NCBI GenBank assembly: GCA_002170735.1
Contig: NHIV01000074.1
Location: forward strand, 14,992 to 29,969
Source: a bacterium TMED198
Lineage (GTDB): Bacteria; Fidelibacterota; Marinisomatia; SCGC-AAA003-L08; D37C17
Length of the DNA stretch: 14,978 bases
Direction: 5' to 3'
Shown here: piece after piece, positions 7,948-14,978 of the stretch
Layout of the letters: each line of letters begins with the position of its first letter
How positions within the stretch are numbered: the stretch's first letter is position 1
Program-made: the position numbers and the translations under genes
The notes under the pieces: generated by a model
The model's input: only the letters and a program-made list of their open reading frames with translations
The model's database searches: none
What the model was told of the DNA's origin: nothing

Positions 7948-7956
7948 CAAGTACTA

Positions 7957-7984
7957 TTTATAGACGGAAATCCCTATCTTCTAA
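7957..7984 (-). promoter_or_regulatory. Possible promoter directly before the M23 peptidase gene
   Basis: In the 75-base gap between the giant gene and the M23 gene, TATAAA (7962-7957, minus strand) ends 9 bases before the ATG. TTAGAA (7984-7979, three of six matches to TTGACA) lies 16 bases further up. A start of transcription 6-9 bases after the box would leave almost no leader, in line with the missing Shine-Dalgarno sequence. The rest of the gap is AT-rich and holds only a weak inverted repeat (CCCTA...TAGGG, 7972-7991) without a T-run on the transcribed side. Confidence 0.3.
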
Positions 7985-8022
7985 CTTAGGGTAAAATTAA
8001 TTATTTTTCAAATATAATTTTA

Positions 8023-11000
8023 TTATTTCAGAAGTAGTACTTTTTGTACCATTGAATTTTCAGAATTTGAAACTTTAACGAAGTATACACCGCTTGAAAG
8101 ATGATCTGCATTAAACGTAAATTTATTCAATCCTTTACTAGATTGACCTGAATATATTTGGCTAACCCTTTGACCTCTAGAGTTGAAAATATCAACCTTA
8201 ACATCAGATTTTTCTGGAACTGAAAACTCTATGTTAACAGATGGGTTGAATGGATTTGGATAGCATGGATGGAACATAAAACCAGAAACCTCTTCAGGCT
8301 CACCTAATACTATACTATTATACAAGTTGCTAGTATCATCCATCAAAAAACCAGCAGCGCTTAAATCCGAATTAACAACAATTCTACCAAGATCAATAGT
8401 AGCTGTATTTATATCATAGTACTGGTCTTTAAGTTTAAAGTAAAGATCAACCAAGACGCCGTCTTTGTACTCATCAACAGTTGAAATCGAATATATCGCA
8501 ACCAAATCCTTGTAACCTACAGTATTTGAAACAACAGAATAGACATCACTTGGTAAGTTGTCCTCATTGACCTCCATTGACTCTAGAGATAACAGGTCAT
8601 GATTGTAGTTTAAGTGTAAATCAATATTATCAATAATATACTCATTTTTAAGCTTAATGGGCACTTTAATCATGTTGCCTTCAGGGACCATGTTATAGCT
8701 CATCTTTTGATTGTTTTCTCTCATTAAATTATCATTTAAAAATTGAAGGCTGCCATCGACATCTCCAAGCCTAATAGCTGTAAAGTTCTTATAGCTTAGG
8801 TCTTCTATTAAAGGAAATGAATCTCTTTTTGCAGTAAAAATCCAATCTGTATTATACTCATCAAATGGTATTAACTGACCCGAAGACTCGACCTCCAAGA
8901 AATATTCACCGCCAACATCCGATGCAATGTTATTCCAATAGCTCTCTGTAGAAATCATGGAGGTATCGCCCTGTTCTGAAACGTAAACAAGTAAATCTTG
9001 AGAATTTTTTTGAAGTGAAGGAATTTTTAAAATACTAAACCTTGCAACTCTAGATGCATCAAAGCCTGTAATCTGTTGCTTGCCCGCATCTGGGTGGCCT
9101 GCTGGCCATACATCCATTGTTACGTTTGCTGCCAACGAATCATTTGCTGATTCAAAGCCAGTACCCTCAAAGAAGGCTCTAGCTATAATCGTAGCATCAG
9201 CGGAATTAATTCCACAGTCTGGGTCGCCAAATTCAGAGTTGAAACCAAAACAATCTCTATTAGAATTAAGGCTAGGAATAAGCATATACTCTGAGCCTCT
9301 AAATATATCATTGAAGTAATATTTTCCTGTATTATTTGGATCATCTAGACCTAGAGTATTGGTGTAATATTGACGTTGCTCACTATCAATTTCTGATTCT
9401 CCATATAAATGTAAATTCGCGCCTGGAACAGGCATTCCATTTGAGTAGTAAGAAACCAAGCCCTCTACATTGAACAATCCATCTACTATATTAAAACCTG
9501 CAGAATTGCTATATGTTTCACCATCAATCTGGTTATCAATAGCTGCATCTAAAATTGTTATAACAGTTGAGCTTCCAATCAGATTTTGATCATTTAAAAC
9601 CCTACCTCTAAAGTACCCTAGAACAATATCTTGAGAATCATTGATAAATGCGTCAGGAGTATCATCGCAGGTTGTTGCATACATATACCACTTTACTTTA
9701 AACTTGGATGAACCTTCTTCAATTGCTACAGGATCTAAAGCATTTATTGTATAACAATCAGGTATTTGATCTGAAAGCTCAATAGCATTAGAATAGGATC
9801 CCTGCAAATGATCAAATGAAAATACATCTTGATCAAAAATAAATGAAAAGCTTAATGATTCTATAGGTTGAAAATTCTGCTTCCTTAGAACAATTGGTAT
9901 TTCCATTAGCTCTTGGACTTCTGGATTAATGTAAATATTTTGGTATGGATTGCTTTCAAGTGGATCATTAAACTGCATCTTAGAGATATCGTAACCAACT
10001 AAAATTGAGTGAGTACTCTCGCATGAACCGTCATCAATTACAGCTGAAGGGTCAAAGTTCACAAATGCTTTATCAGTACATCCAGAGCAATTTAAATAGG
10101 TACACGAAGACTGATCGCTAATATTTGCATTTGGATTGTAATTACATGCCGTAACACCATCTCCATTTTCTGTAGAGCCTCCATCCATACAGCCTGAAAT
10201 ATAGTTGTTAAGCATAACTTTTATCTTAAAATTTGAATACTGAGATTGGGTTAAAGTCAAGCTGCACCAATTATCAGAACCACATATACTTGAACCAGTC
10301 ATCTCATAGGGAAACTCTTCCTCTCCTATTAAAATAGCAATAGAATAAGCGGATCCTTCAGCATTTTCATTTAGTAACTGACTTAAAGCATCAATGTCAT
10401 TCTTACTCCAAGCCAGATTGATATTTCCTGAAATGTTATTTGAAATTCCATTAACATTCCAAATGAAAGATATATCTTGGTTCATCTTTCTAATATCTCT
10501 ATAAACCTCAACATCTCCATTCCCATCATTTAATTCCATATACATCTTTGTAAAGGTACCTATAAACGGATTTGTTGCCAGATGGTAGTCATCCTCTCCA
10601 TAAATAAACTCGTTATCAGCATCTTTATCTATACCCAATGTGACCATATCACCAAAACTTTCTGACCCTAAAATTGAAGCCCTTGAAAATAGATTTAGAT
10701 GCCAATCTAGATTGTTAACATTTTCGCTACTTGAAACATGCGGCTTAAACTTCAAGGATAAATTCTCTTCATTGGCATGAATCCAATAGCCAGTATAATG
10801 CTCAAGAACATTAAGATTTTCGTGAGTTAAAGTTTCATTGTTGAGACCAAGCAAGGACCCTGAAACAAGCTTCTGACTAACAGCATCGTTCCAATAATAT
10901 TCAGATTCATTCAATACTACTATAAGTGAATCCTTATTAACATTGAGAACTAGAGGATTAGATATAAGATTCCAGCCAACGTTCAGATTGCTAACCGTAT

Positions 11001-14000
11001 AATCTGAAAGTACATTGCCATTTATTTGAATTGAAGATTCATTATTAAGGTAAAGATAGTACCCTTTACCAGACTCTAAACTCAAATCCCCAAAATACTG
11101 ATCTAAGCTTAATAGGTCTTGGTCATAGGCGTACCAATAACCTGGATTAGAATAATTTATATTGTTAGTAAAGTCACTATCAAAAGGCTGAAGAGGTGCG
11201 CCAAACAAGTGCCAATTTGACTTGAATTCTTTTTGCAACGAGGTGTCAGATATTGTAAAAGGTGTTTGACTTATATACTCATACGATGATACCGAGTTTG
11301 CATCATAATCAAAAACATCAATAATCTTAGCCTTAAGCTTAACATTTCTATTTACAGGGTAGCCATCCTGAGTGGTTAGCACGACTTCATATTGACTGTC
11401 AATATTATCTTCACTTACAATCTTTTGCTCCCAGGTGATGCCATTATAGGATATAAAAATATCAATATGCTTTACAAATTGAGGATTAAAGATATTTAGC
11501 TCTACTGTATCTACTGATCCAGAAGAAAGTATCATAGGCATATTATGAGAAACCAGTGAAACCTCAGGCCTGCTTTCAGTTGTAGCGCAAAATTCTTGAG
11601 ATTCTACGCACTTTTCTCCAAAAGTATGACAGGATAAAATTGTGTAGCAATATTCTGTTGAAGGCTCCAATCCATCCAAGTTGTCATTATCTATAAAAAT
11701 AAAAGTTTCCTCTAAGTCGCCATCAACAGTTGGAGCAGAGGAAGAGTCAATAAAAGCAATTTGAACCCCATTTCTTTTAATCCTATATGAGCTTGCTATA
11801 TTATCAGGATAGCTATTTATGGGAAGTCCGTAGTACCCGGGCCTTGGCCTAAGGCCCGCATCATATACTCCATTATACACACCACCATCACCCTGCTCAT
11901 CAATAAATGGCTCGGGCGCATTGTAATTACCGTCCAAATTTAAATCAATCCACGACTCAGAAAGTCCATCAATTGATGAGCCGTCCCAAGCACCATTACC
12001 ATTTAGATCTTCAAAATTCCAAACTCCATCATCTTCTCCAAAATCTGCGCCAATATAACCTACCTCATTTGAACATAAATTATCCAACCCGCAATCTCTG
12101 AAACTTTCGCCTTCATCCCTAACTCCATTAAGATTTAAATCCGCATAAGATTCACCAGTAAATGAAGATGCCGTCCAATTTAAATCAATAGAGTAAAGTC
12201 CTGGTACGACTTCAACTTGATCTGATGTAACAGCAGGAGGATACGGCTTATCATCTACCAAAATAAACACACTATCTATTGCAGTTAGAGCGCTATTTGC
12301 TGCATTATCAGCAACCTTAAGCTCAAAGCCTCTCGTTCCACTCATTAGCGAGGTCTCAACTATAGAAGAGGTGTATACAACTTCATTTTCAGCTGAGGTC
12401 CACTCATAGCTCAATGAATCAAGAACGGGACTATATACTTCAAGAATAAGATCACTGCCAACAAAGAAATTATCAATGTCATATGAATTGTTGAAATTTT
12501 CTTCAAAGTTCCAACCTCCAAATTCAGTTTTCCTGAAAGAAATTGGGAAGGTGACATCAGCATCGCCTGAATCATCCATATCAAAGAATACTAAATCAAC
12601 TCCTGCCCTAGATGATGGCCTTCTATTTTCCATTGTCTTTTCGCAAGCAATTCCTGTGCTATAGCATGCATCCTCAGCATCAAACAGGCCATCCTGATTG
12701 TAATCGGTGCCTTGAACATAGACACTATCAGATCCATCTATATAGAGCAGATCTGATGACGTAGAAAGCGGCCCCTCTCCTGCCAAGTTTATTCCGGAAA
12801 CTTTATAGGAATACGAAGCATTTGGATCTAGCCCTCTATCAACAAAATATCTATCTGAAGTTACAAAGCTCTTCTCAGTATTTTCACCAGTTCTATAAAC
12901 CTTAAAATGGGTAGAAGAAAACTGTGGAGAGGAAGCATTTTCATTAACACCATCCTCCCAAGAGATCATAATTTCTCTATACCCCGATGAGCTTATTAAG
13001 TTTTTTGGAGATTCAGGAATAGCATTACCTACAACCACCTGATAGCACTGCTCAGATCCCGGTACAGACATCCCTACGTCATATGTAAAACCATCCTCAA
13101 TTCTAACAAACAAACCATCAGAGCTTGAAGGGTCACAATCGTAGTCATAGTAAAGATAGGGTACATTTACATTTTCATCTTGAAATGTACCGTCATTATC
13201 AATAAGATAGAACGTTAAAGAAACATCTCCTATATTTCCAGTATTTAAAGATCTAGCATCCCAAACTATAGTTGTATCTGACAAATCAGAAGACAGCCTT
13301 ATCTCTTGAGTATATTGGTTGCTTTGCGAATCCCAATCTGGCTCAAAGTAAAAAGAAAAATCACTTGTAAAAATAGGAGGCTCTTGAAGATCTAAATAAT
13401 CTGACTCATTAGAAGCAGACTCTGCCATACCAAGCATATTATATTCATCAATTTCTTCATTTGAGCTAAAAGCTTCAACAAAAGTAGAAACAACCTGGAT
13501 ACCCCATGATAAATCCGTTCCGAGTGGAGCGTCAGGCTCAACACAATTCTCTTGATTTGAAAACTCAATTTTATCAGACTCTCCAATTAAGAAATCGATG
13601 TCATTTGGATCATAAACTTTTGCTGACACATTTAAACAATAGACTATTTCAGATGATAGATTTGGAATATAAGTCGAAGTTAAGTTTGTTTCCTTCACCA
13701 TGCTATTATCAAGAAAAATTTGATAAGTATAAGACATATCCCCATAAGGCTCAGGAGCATCCCAAGCAACAAAGGCCCTTCCATCTCCTTCTGAAACTTC
13801 AACATTATTAACTGAAGGAACCTTTTCAGTGAAAATTTCATTTGGATTTAAATCTTCCCAGCTCTCACTAACATTCCCTGTAACATTCACCCCTCTCACT
13901 TTGTAGGAATACTGTGTATTTGCTAGCAGCGTTGGATCGATAAAATAGTTTTGAGATTGTGTTGAGACCACAACTGAATCTCTTAAAACTTCATATATAA

Positions 14001-14978
14001 AGCTATTTGCATCGCTTCTCCATTGTATCTCTACAGAATTGAATTCAGAAATAATAGACTCAATTAATATTGAACCTGGAAGAGGAGCAGGACCAATCTG
14101 AACCATTATTTCAGAAAGGCTTTCACCGCAAACGTTAGAACTTCTAAATGTAAAGGATTCTATTGCCTCCCACTCTAAATTATCAATCAAAAGAGGTGAA
14201 GATACCTCTTGCTCAGAGTCTTCATCTATATAAAAATATGAAATAGGCTTGATGCCATCTGGGTCTTGCCATGAGATCTCAATTGAATTTTCATTTAAAA
14301 TATAATCTAAGTCCAATGATCCAGGCTCAGTGCAATCTGCATAAAAAGCTTCATAAGAAGAAGACTGATAGCTTTCAAACGCTAAAATTTCACCATAATA
14401 TGAAACAGGCAGCGTAATTCCTGTCAAGCTATCGTAGATCATAAACTCTGGAGTCTCTCCACTTTGGAGATATAAACTAGTATTTTCACCTCCATCATTC
14501 CCCATAACTGTAATCATTCCTGTTGAAGCACTTGCATAGCCAACACACAATAAAGAGCCATCATCCAATCGTCTAAATGCTCCAATCACATCTGCAGAGC
14601 TTGCAGATTGACCATTAACAAAAATATTTGAGACAAAGTAGAAAGACTGAATAGTTGAAAGGTTGTAGGCCCAGCCAGTAGAATCATCTGTAAAATCAAA
14701 ACAATCTGTATCACCCGCACAGTTGCACGAACCTTCTGGAAAACCACTTCCACCACATTCACCGCATTCATCTAAAACTAAATTGCCACCGCAGTCACCG
14801 CTGCAATCCTCTACATTGCCATCACAATCGCATGCACCTTCTGGCAAGCCTAAACAGCCACAATCCTGAATTGGTCCAGGGCCAGCACAAACTCCACACT
14901 CATCCAAAACTGCATCGCCACCGCAATCACCACTGCAATCTTCTACATTGCCATCACAGTCGCATGCACCTTCAGCTA
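8023..14978 (-). CDS. Giant secreted multidomain protein with type IX sorting domain; 5' end beyond window
   Basis: The frame is open from the right edge to TAA at 8023 (2317 residues visible). No credible start lies inside; the signal peptide must be further right. Domains in order: Cys-rich CDCDG/DECG repeats (14710-14978); a beta domain with FYFVSNIFVNG, ADVIGAF and VMGNDGG (about 14338-14682); fibronectin-III-like modules (about 13560-14320); another near 12740-13020; one around 11570-12240 interrupted by an Asp/Gly-rich insert; three W-x-L segments (NWHLFGAPL, GWNLISNPL, DWHLNLFSR; 10680-11223); two GC-D repeats (10021-10194); a cohesin-like fold (9493-10008); a carboxypeptidase-regulatory-like fold (9256-9462); a dockerin-like segment (9022-9255); a second cohesin-like fold (8323-8676); and a sorting domain with YPNPFNPSVNIEF (8026-8289). 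It is probably a surface or released adhesin or scaffold. No catalytic domain is visible. Domain limits are estimates by eye. Confidence 0.9.
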   Translation of the reverse strand, partial: AEGACDCDGNVEDCSGDCGGDAVLDECGVCAGPGPIQDCGCLGLPEGACDCDGNVEDCSGDCGGNLVLDECGECGGSGFPEGSCNCAGDTDCFDFTDDSTGWAYNLSTIQSFYFVSNIFVNGQSASSADVIGAFRRLDDGSLLCVGYASASTGMITVMGNDGGENTSLYLQSGETPEFMIYDSLTGITLPVSYYGEILAFESYQSSSYEAFYADCTEPGSLDLDYILNENSIEISWQDPDGIKPISYFYIDEDSEQEVSSPLLIDNLEWEAIESFTFRSSNVCGESLSEIMVQIGPAPLPGSILIESIISEFNSVEIQWRSDANSFIYEVLRDSVVVSTQSQNYFIDPTLLANTQYSYKVRGVNVTGNVSESWEDLNPNEIFTEKVPSVNNVEVSEGDGRAFVAWDAPEPYGDMSYTYQIFLDNSMVKETNLTSTYIPNLSSEIVYCLNVSAKVYDPNDIDFLIGESDKIEFSNQENCVEPDAPLGTDLSWGIQVVSTFVEAFSSNEEIDEYNMLGMAESASNESDYLDLQEPPIFTSDFSFYFEPDWDSQSNQYTQEIRLSSDLSDTTIVWDARSLNTGNIGDVSLTFYLIDNDGTFQDENVNVPYLYYDYDCDPSSSDGLFVRIEDGFTYDVGMSVPGSEQCYQVVVGNAIPESPKNLISSSGYREIMISWEDGVNENASSPQFSSTHFKVYRTGENTEKSFVTSDRYFVDRGLDPNASYSYKVSGINLAGEGPLSTSSDLLYIDGSDSVYVQGTDYNQDGLFDAEDACYSTGIACEKTMENRRPSSRAGVDLVFFDMDDSGDADVTFPISFRKTEFGGWNFEENFNNSYDIDNFFVGSDLILEVYSPVLDSLSYEWTSAENEVVYTSSIVETSLMSGTRGFELKVADNAANSALTAIDSVFILVDDKPYPPAVTSDQVEVVPGLYSIDLNWTASSFTGESYADLNLNGVRDEGESFRDCGLDNLCSNEVGYIGADFGEDDGVWNFEDLNGNGAWDGSSIDGLSESWIDLNLDGNYNAPEPFIDEQGDGGVYNGVYDAGLRPRPGYYGLPINSYPDNIASSYRIKRNGVQIAFIDSSSAPTVDGDLEETFIFIDNDNLDGLEPSTEYCYTILSCHTFGEKCVESQEFCATTESRPEVSLVSHNMPMILSSGSVDTVELNIFNPQFVKHIDIFISYNGITWEQKIVSEDNIDSQYEVVLTTQDGYPVNRNVKLKAKIIDVFDYDANSVSSYEYISQTPFTISDTSLQKEFKSNWHLFGAPLQPFDSDFTNNINYSNPGYWYAYDQDLLSLDQYFGDLSLESGKGYYLYLNNESSIQINGNVLSDYTVSNLNVGWNLISNPLVLNVNKDSLIVVLNESEYYWNDAVSQKLVSGSLLGLNNETLTHENLNVLEHYTGYWIHANEENLSLKFKPHVSSSENVNNLDWHLNLFSRASILGSESFGDMVTLGIDKDADNEFIYGEDDYHLATNPFIGTFTKMYMELNDGNGDVEVYRDIRKMNQDISFIWNVNGISNNISGNINLAWSKNDIDALSQLLNENAEGSAYSIAILIGEEEFPYEMTGSSICGSDNWCSLTLTQSQYSNFKIKVMLNNYISGCMDGGSTENGDGVTACNYNPNANISDQSSCTYLNCSGCTDKAFVNFDPSAVIDDGSCESTHSILVGYDISKMQFNDPLESNPYQNIYINPEVQELMEIPIVLRKQNFQPIESLSFSFIFDQDVFSFDHLQGSYSNAIELSDQIPDCYTINALDPVAIEEGSSKFKVKWYMYATTCDDTPDAFINDSQDIVLGYFRGRVLNDQNLIGSSTVITILDAAIDNQIDGETYSNSAGFNIVDGLFNVEGLVSYYSNGMPVPGANLHLYGESEIDSEQRQYYTNTLGLDDPNNTGKYYFNDIFRGSEYMLIPSLNSNRDCFGFNSEFGDPDCGINSADATIIARAFFEGTGFESANDSLAANVTMDVWPAGHPDAGKQQITGFDASRVARFSILKIPSLQKNSQDLLVYVSEQGDTSMISTESYWNNIASDVGGEYFLEVESSGQLIPFDEYNTDWIFTAKRDSFPLIEDLSYKNFTAIRLGDVDGSLQFLNDNLMRENNQKMSYNMVPEGNMIKVPIKLKNEYIIDNIDLHLNYNHDLLSLESMEVNEDNLPSDVYSVVSNTVGYKDLVAIYSISTVDEYKDGVLVDLYFKLKDQYYDINTATIDLGRIVVNSDLSAAGFLMDDTSNLYNSIVLGEPEEVSGFMFHPCYPNPFNPSVNIEFSVPEKSDVKVDIFNSRGQRVSQIYSGQSSKGLNKFTFNADHLSSGVYFVKVSNSENSMVQKVLLLK
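8026..8289 (-). other. Type IX (Por) secretion C-terminal sorting domain
   Basis: The last 88 residues of the giant protein have the type A sorting-domain pattern: CYPNPFNPSVNIEFSVPEKS, then VKVDIFNSRGQRVSQI, a Gly/Asn turn with LNKFTFNA, SSGVYFVKVS and a final basic-ended VQKVLLLK. In the known families this domain directs the protein through the type IX translocon at the outer membrane and is then cut off. No translocon gene is in the window. Confidence 0.88.
9022..9255 (-). other. Dockerin-like double segment within the giant protein
   Basis: Two related helix-loop segments, CGINSADATIIARAFF and QQITGFDASRVARFSILK, are about 45 residues apart. They carry the ...(T/S)xxDAxxxAR pattern of dockerin halves, though the first calcium loop (GDPDCGI) is degenerate. 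Further on, the protein has LGDVDGS (about 8752-8772), which in similar surface proteins links the dockerin to a cohesin-like fold, as happens here. Calcium binding is therefore doubtful in the first half. Confidence 0.55.
10021..10194 (-). repeat. Pair of GC-D...NxxxP-A...DxSC repeats in the giant protein
   Basis: Two successive copies of a short Cys-bounded motif occur: GCMDGG...ACNYNPNANISDQSSC and GCTDKAFVNFDPSAVIDDGSC, joined by TYLNCS. The pattern (GC, D, N(Y/F)xP, A, D, SC) is frequent in large surface proteins of marine Bacteroidota and Fidelibacterota and is probably a small disulfide-closed, perhaps calcium-binding, unit. The first copy has a STENGDGVT insertion. The repeat is visible at protein level; the DNA copies have diverged. 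Confidence 0.75.
11857..12153 (-). repeat. Asp/Gly/Asn-rich calcium-loop-like insert in a fibronectin-III-like module
   Basis: About 99 residues with recurring acidic loops: DLNLNGVRDEGESF, DFGEDDGVWNFEDLNGNGAW, DLNLDGNYNAPEPFID and GDGGVYNGVYD. The Dx(D/N)xxG spacing resembles EF-hand or thrombospondin-3 type calcium loops. The flanks read as two halves of one fibronectin-III-like module (SIDLNWTASSFTGES before, SSYRIKRNGVQIAFID and YCYTILSCHTFGEKC after), so the loops look inserted between strands. Calcium binding is inferred. Confidence 0.65.
14785..14973 (-). repeat. 132-base tandem repeat encoding Cys-rich CDCDG/DECG units
   Basis: The 57 bases 14785-14841 recur at 14917-14973, an offset of exactly 132 bases (44 codons), with four mismatches. 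Both copies encode EGACDCDGNVEDCSGDCGG without a single amino-acid change, so all four differences are silent. The rest of the unit (LDECG, then a Cys/Gly-rich linker) is less conserved: DECGVCAG follows the upstream copy and DECGECGG the downstream one. The array continues past the right edge, so copy number is unknown. Confidence 0.85.

Noticed and set aside
7972..7991. CCCTA/TAGGG inverted repeat as a terminator for the giant gene
   Set aside because: The stem has five pairs around a ten-base loop and is not followed by a T-run on the minus strand; the T-rich side is on the other strand, where no gene ends.
14905..14907. TTG as start codon of the giant protein
   Set aside because: The frame continues upstream to the window edge with another copy of the same Cys-rich repeat, so the start is outside the window.
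1..14978. In-frame UGA selenocysteine codons in the listed genes
   Set aside because: All genes read through without internal stops, and no gene end looks like a truncated domain that continues past a TGA.

Overview
All six complete or partial protein genes that I accept, plus one tRNA, lie on the minus strand. There is no gene on the plus strand and no gene-free stretch longer than about 80 bases. The DNA is AT-rich. A giant multidomain protein ends in a Por-type (type IX) C-terminal sorting domain and carries Cys-rich DECG/CDCDG repeats, GC-D...DDGSC repeats, fibronectin-III-like folds and a dockerin-like segment. Together with a LapA/LapB pair and a tricorn protease, this suggests an uncultured marine bacterium of the Fidelibacterota (Marinimicrobia/SAR406) or a relative in the FCB group. 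The assignment is inferred from protein style only.

Layout in the direction of transcription (right to left). From 14978 to 8023 is the 3' part of a giant secreted protein (2317 residues visible, true start beyond the right edge). From 7947 to 7021 is a membrane-anchored M23 (LytM) peptidase. From 6971 to 3218 is a compact run: miaB (tRNA ms2i6A37 methylthiotransferase), a LapA-like membrane protein, a LapB-like TPR protein and a secreted TPR/SPOR-domain protein. The last three are joined by 4-base ATGA overlaps, and lapA follows miaB by 12 bases. Nine bases after the SPOR gene begins a selenocysteine tRNA (anticodon TCA, 3208-3116). Thirty-two bases after the tRNA begins a tricorn core protease (start 3083), which runs off the left edge close to its C-terminus with all catalytic residues present.

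How the pieces fit: the M23, LapA, LapB and SPOR proteins point to envelope and peptidoglycan upkeep in a diderm cell. MiaB and tRNA-Sec are translation functions, and the cytosolic tricorn protease trims peptides left by larger proteases. The giant protein is probably exported across the outer membrane by a type IX system not encoded here. I see no defence system, CRISPR array, insertion sequence or prophage. The points most worth following are the tRNA-Sec wedged inside a protein-gene run, the LapB-like protein whose rubredoxin-type cysteines are all replaced, and two genes with a TATAAA box 7-9 bases before the ATG and no Shine-Dalgarno sequence, suggesting leaderless mRNAs.
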